The position numbers and the translations under genes were made by a program. Source: an uncultured Ruminococcus sp. (lineage in GTDB: Bacteria; Bacillota; Clostridia; Oscillospirales; Ruminococcaceae). From it: a stretch of DNA of 7,804 bases. Below are positions 5,151 to 7,804 of this stretch, piece after piece. The notes below the pieces were generated by a model. That model was not told the origin of the DNA. It saw only the letters and a list, made by a program, of their open reading frames with translations, and did not search any database. Where the stretch lies: positions 1-7,804 of the forward strand of contig CAMNFW010000094.1 in NCBI GenBank assembly GCA_946537565.1, given 5' to 3'. Each line of letters starts with the position of its first letter. Position 1 is the stretch's first letter.

Positions 5151-7448
5151 ATGATATTATTATTTATTATAGTGTTGTATGCAGTTGCAGCATCAATACT
5201 ATTCTGTTTTATATACAGTCTGGGAAAAACCGCTCATGAGTCTATCGGACGTTATTTCAGACGGCTGGTTGTCAGCGGCGGACTGACAGTCGGCACCTAT
5301 GCCACCGCAATGGTGATGAATACCGGACAGAAAGCTATGATAACCTACAGTCTCTACTATATCCTGCTGGATATTAATATGCTGTGTCTGTTGTTTTTCA
5401 TGCTCCGTTTCACAGGCATAAAAAAAGACCTGACTATAATCCGGCGAATAAGCCTGTGCGGACTTGGAATTGACTTCATACTGGATATTATTAATTTCTT
5501 CACTGGTCTTGTCTTCAAATGCAGCCAGTGCTTTGACAATCATGGTACAGGCTTTTTCCGTGTGTCTGAAAGAGGTATCCTTTATTCATATCACATATTT
5601 TTTAATTATCTTGTGATCATTGGCACGCTGGGTGTTCTGGCAAGGAAAATTTCCATGTCGCCAAATATCTACAAGATGAAATATGCCGGTATTATTATCG
5701 TTCTGCTGGGAATGGTCGTGTGCAATTCACTTTATCTGAAGCTGAATCTTATGTTCGATTATTCACTTATACATTATGCAGTTCTGTCCTTTGTTCTTCT
5801 GTATTTTTCGGTAATATATGTGCCGAGAGGACTTATGGAAAGACTGCTTGTATTCACCGTCGCCAACATGAAGGACGGTATCATATGTCTTGATGTGGAC
5901 GGCAGATGTGTTAACGCTAACAAGCCTGCAAGAGAATACTGCACATCTGAACTGGACGACAGTATCCTTGACCTCCAGATAAAACGCTGGTTCAGCGAAA
6001 AAATCTCTCCCGATGTCAATGATGATTCCTGGGAATCCGAACGCCGGATAGACGGTATGACACATTTCTATCTTATCGAGTACAGGAAGATTTTCGATGA
6101 CCGACGTAAATACCTGGGCTGTTTCTTCATTATCCATGACAGAACTGAGGAGCTGATGAAGTATAATGCCGAAAAGTATCGTGCGACCCATGATATGCTT
6201 ACAGGTATTTTTAATAAAGAGTATTTCTATGAGACTGCTAAAGCTCTCATTGATAAGAAAAATGAACAATATTATATAGTATGTACTGATGTTAAAAACT
6301 TTAAGCTTATAAATGACGTTTTTGGAGTGGAAACCGGCGACCGCCTGCTGAAACAGCTTGCGCAGGTGGTCTCTGGATTCGGTTCTGACAGATGTGTCTA
6401 TGGAAGACTTACAGGTGATAAGTTTGCTTTGTGCATACCAGCTGTAAAATTCAGCGAAGAGATATTCCTGGAAAAATTCTCAGGTGTGGGCAGCTTTCTG
6501 GAAAATGCAGTTTTCAAAACTCATGTGCATATCGGCGTTTATGAAATCGACGATACTGACCTGAGTGTCTCTGTTATGTGTGACCGTGCCAGCCTTGCTA
6601 TCAAAACTATCAAGGACAGCTATGAGAATGTTGTCGCCTATTATGATAAGCATCTGCGTGAAAAGGCTATGAGTGAACAGAGAGTTGTCAGTGAGTTTGA
6701 AGAGGCTATAAGCACTGGTCAGTTCCATGCTTATGTTCAGCCTCAGATTTCTGCGGAAGGTTATATCACCGGCGGTGAGGCTCTTGTCCGCTGGATACAC
6801 CCGGAATATGGAATAGTTCCGCCAAGTAAGTTCATCGGTATCTTTGAGCAGACCGGTCTTATCTGCCGTCTGGATCATTTTATGTGGGAGCAGGCTTGTA
6901 TCCAGCTGCGGAAATGGAATGATCAGGGACTTCAGGACTGTTACCTCTCAGTGAATATTTCTCAGAAGGATTTTTATCTGCTGGACGTTTACGATATTAT
7001 GACTTCTCTGGTTAAAAAATATACCCTTAATCCAAGATGCCTTCACCTCGAAATTACTGAAACTGCTATTATGGATAATCCCTATACCCAGCTGCCGCTT
7101 ATCAGCAGACTGCGTGAGTTTGGTTTTGTTCTGGAAATTGATGACTTCGGCAGCGGTTATTCTTCATTGAATACCCTTAAGGATCTTAAGGCTGATGTCC
7201 TGAAAATAGATATGGGATTCCTTCGTGGAAACGATCACGGCGGACGCAGCAAAACTATTCTCCATACTATCATTAAGCTGGCTAAGGCTCTGAACATGGA
7301 GGTCATCACTGAAGGTGTGGAAACTAAAGAGCAGGTAAGATTCCTGACTAAGTCCGGATGCGATATTTTCCAGGGTTACTATTTTGCAAAGCCTATGAAG
7401 CTTTCTGATTTTGAGGAAAATTATCTCCATGCCCAGCTCCTGATGTGA
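5151..7448 (+). CDS. 7TM-PAS-degenerate GGDEF-EAL c-di-GMP phosphodiesterase
   Basis: A 765-aa membrane signalling protein. About seven helices lie between residues 3 and 224, resembling the 7TM input domain of some histidine kinases. A PAS-like domain follows (about 233-335, starting near ANMKDGIICLD). The GGDEF domain begins at THDMLTGIFN (346-355) and keeps D380, N388 and D397, but the signature is TGDKF (421-425) instead of GG(D/E)EF, with Lys for the catalytic Glu. No RxxD product-inhibition site is in the expected place. Cyclase activity is therefore unlikely; a GTP-binding regulatory role is possible. The EAL domain (about 510-760) keeps its active-site motifs: Q530, EALVRW 543-548, N602, LEITE 633-637, DDFGSGYSSL 664-673, K685, EGVE 721-724 and Q741. 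It should hydrolyse c-di-GMP to pGpG. The ATG is preceded by GAAGGG with a 7-base gap. The sensed signal is unknown. Confidence 0.94.
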   Translation: MILLFIIVLYAVAASILFCFIYSLGKTAHESIGRYFRRLVVSGGLTVGTYATAMVMNTGQKAMITYSLYYILLDINMLCLLFFMLRFTGIKKDLTIIRRISLCGLGIDFILDIINFFTGLVFKCSQCFDNHGTGFFRVSERGILYSYHIFFNYLVIIGTLGVLARKISMSPNIYKMKYAGIIIVLLGMVVCNSLYLKLNLMFDYSLIHYAVLSFVLLYFSVIYVPRGLMERLLVFTVANMKDGIICLDVDGRCVNANKPAREYCTSELDDSILDLQIKRWFSEKISPDVNDDSWESERRIDGMTHFYLIEYRKIFDDRRKYLGCFFIIHDRTEELMKYNAEKYRATHDMLTGIFNKEYFYETAKALIDKKNEQYYIVCTDVKNFKLINDVFGVETGDRLLKQLAQVVSGFGSDRCVYGRLTGDKFALCIPAVKFSEEIFLEKFSGVGSFLENAVFKTHVHIGVYEIDDTDLSVSVMCDRASLAIKTIKDSYENVVAYYDKHLREKAMSEQRVVSEFEEAISTGQFHAYVQPQISAEGYITGGEALVRWIHPEYGIVPPSKFIGIFEQTGLICRLDHFMWEQACIQLRKWNDQGLQDCYLSVNISQKDFYLLDVYDIMTSLVKKYTLNPRCLHLEITETAIMDNPYTQLPLISRLREFGFVLEIDDFGSGYSSLNTLKDLKADVLKIDMGFLRGNDHGGRSKTILHTIIKLAKALNMEVITEGVETKEQVRFLTKSGCDIFQGYYFAKPMKLSDFEENYLHAQLLM

Positions 7449-7467
7449 GTTTCTTAGGGTGAAGCTG

Positions 7468-7480
7468 AACGCAAGGCGTT
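7468..7480 (+). repeat. Small hairpin between the EAL gene and the 94-aa gene
   Basis: AACGC (7468-7472) and GCGTT (7476-7480) form a 5-bp stem with a 3-base loop. It is followed by GAAAGAGG, not by a T-run, so it is not a terminator. It ends just before the ribosome binding site of the next gene and may affect mRNA processing or translation. At this size it could also be chance. Confidence 0.35.
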
Positions 7481-7495
7481 GAAAGAGGAAAAGCA

Positions 7496-7780
7496 ATGAT
7501 ACGTTCCTATGATTTTTTGATCAAGGCTTATAAAGTACCTGCATTCAGAGAAGAGATCATCAGGCACATAAATTTACCTAACGACAGCGAAATGATATAT
7601 GATTATGCTATTCTCAAATTTGATAGCAATGATCAGATCATCCGAGAGTACCCGAACACGGGGGTGTTTTTGGCGAATAAAGTGTTTCCAATGGAAATAA
7701 GTTACGATGGATTTTACCAAATAATGGAAAGTGATATACCACATCTTATATGTGAACAAGTTTGTAAGTTTCCAAAATAA
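7496..7780 (+). CDS. Hypothetical 94-aa protein of unknown function
   Basis: I do not recognise this protein. It starts at an ATG with a good ribosome binding site (AGAGGA, 7484-7489, 6 bases upstream) and lies 47 bases after the EAL gene with no terminator between them, so it is probably co-transcribed. It is soluble-looking, with no signal peptide or membrane helix, and rich in Ile, Tyr, Asp and Glu. Two cysteines near the C-terminus (C86, C90, spacing CxxxC) and a basic end (KFPK) are the only notable details. By hand count its GC content is about 35%, against about 45% in two 60-base blocks sampled from the EAL gene, which hints at a different origin or weak conservation. The ribosome binding site and the open frame of 94 codons support a real gene. 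Any role in c-di-GMP signalling would be a guess from position alone. Confidence 0.65.
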   Translation: MIRSYDFLIKAYKVPAFREEIIRHINLPNDSEMIYDYAILKFDSNDQIIREYPNTGVFLANKVFPMEISYDGFYQIMESDIPHLICEQVCKFPK

Positions 7781-7783
7781 AAC

Positions 7784-7804
7784 AAAAAAAGAGCTATCCG
7801 ATTC
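7784..7804 (+). terminator. Possible left half of a terminator, cut by the window end
   Basis: Directly after the stop codon of the 94-aa gene comes a run of seven A (7784-7790) and then GAGCTATCCGATTC. The first terminator in this window starts in the same way (A-run then GAGC). The right arm and T-run would lie outside the window, so this is inference only. Confidence 0.3.

Noticed and set aside
7449..7495. Terminator after the EAL gene
   Set aside because: The only hairpin is a 5-bp stem followed by a purine-rich ribosome binding site with no T-run.

Overview
The window reads as chromosomal DNA from a low-to-moderate GC Gram-positive bacterium, most likely a clostridial gut or rumen organism of the Ruminococcus/Oscillospiraceae type. 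The reasons are strong AGGAGG-like ribosome binding sites, textbook sigma-A promoters (two with extended -10 elements), a Gram-positive style solute-binding lipoprotein with a Ser/Asp/Asn-rich linker, and rho-independent terminators. The genus is inferred from protein style only. No RNA genes, CRISPR arrays, insertion sequences or phage genes are visible.

Layout. Bases 1-235 are a leader region holding one strong promoter (150-179). Bases 236-2389 (+) encode a membrane-bound HD-GYP cyclic-di-GMP phosphodiesterase with two apparent sensory modules. A 12-bp hairpin terminator (2394-2427), probably serving both strands, separates it from the convergent gene 2478-4796 (-). That gene encodes a 772-aa lipoprotein with a beta-strand-rich N-terminal half and a family 1 extracellular solute-binding C-terminal half. 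Bases 4797-5150 are a 354-bp divergent intergenic region with several inverted repeats and a very good promoter (5076-5104). Bases 5151-7448 (+) encode a 7TM-PAS-GGDEF-EAL protein in which the GGDEF half is degenerate and the EAL half looks intact. Forty-seven bases later, 7496-7780 (+) encodes a 94-aa protein I do not recognise, in AT-richer DNA. The last bases look like the start of another terminator cut by the window edge.

How it may work together. Both signalling enzymes are predicted to degrade c-di-GMP, each under a different kind of membrane sensor, and they flank a cell-surface binding lipoprotein that has no ABC permease gene beside it here. One reading, which is inference, is a local nutrient-sensing and c-di-GMP-lowering module in which the lipoprotein binds a ligand outside the cell and the membrane sensors respond. 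The conservative reading is three independent transcription units that happen to be neighbours. Nothing in the window proves a new system. The most unusual items are the sensor architecture of the HD-GYP protein, the orphan two-part lipoprotein, the degenerate GGDEF and the small unknown downstream gene.
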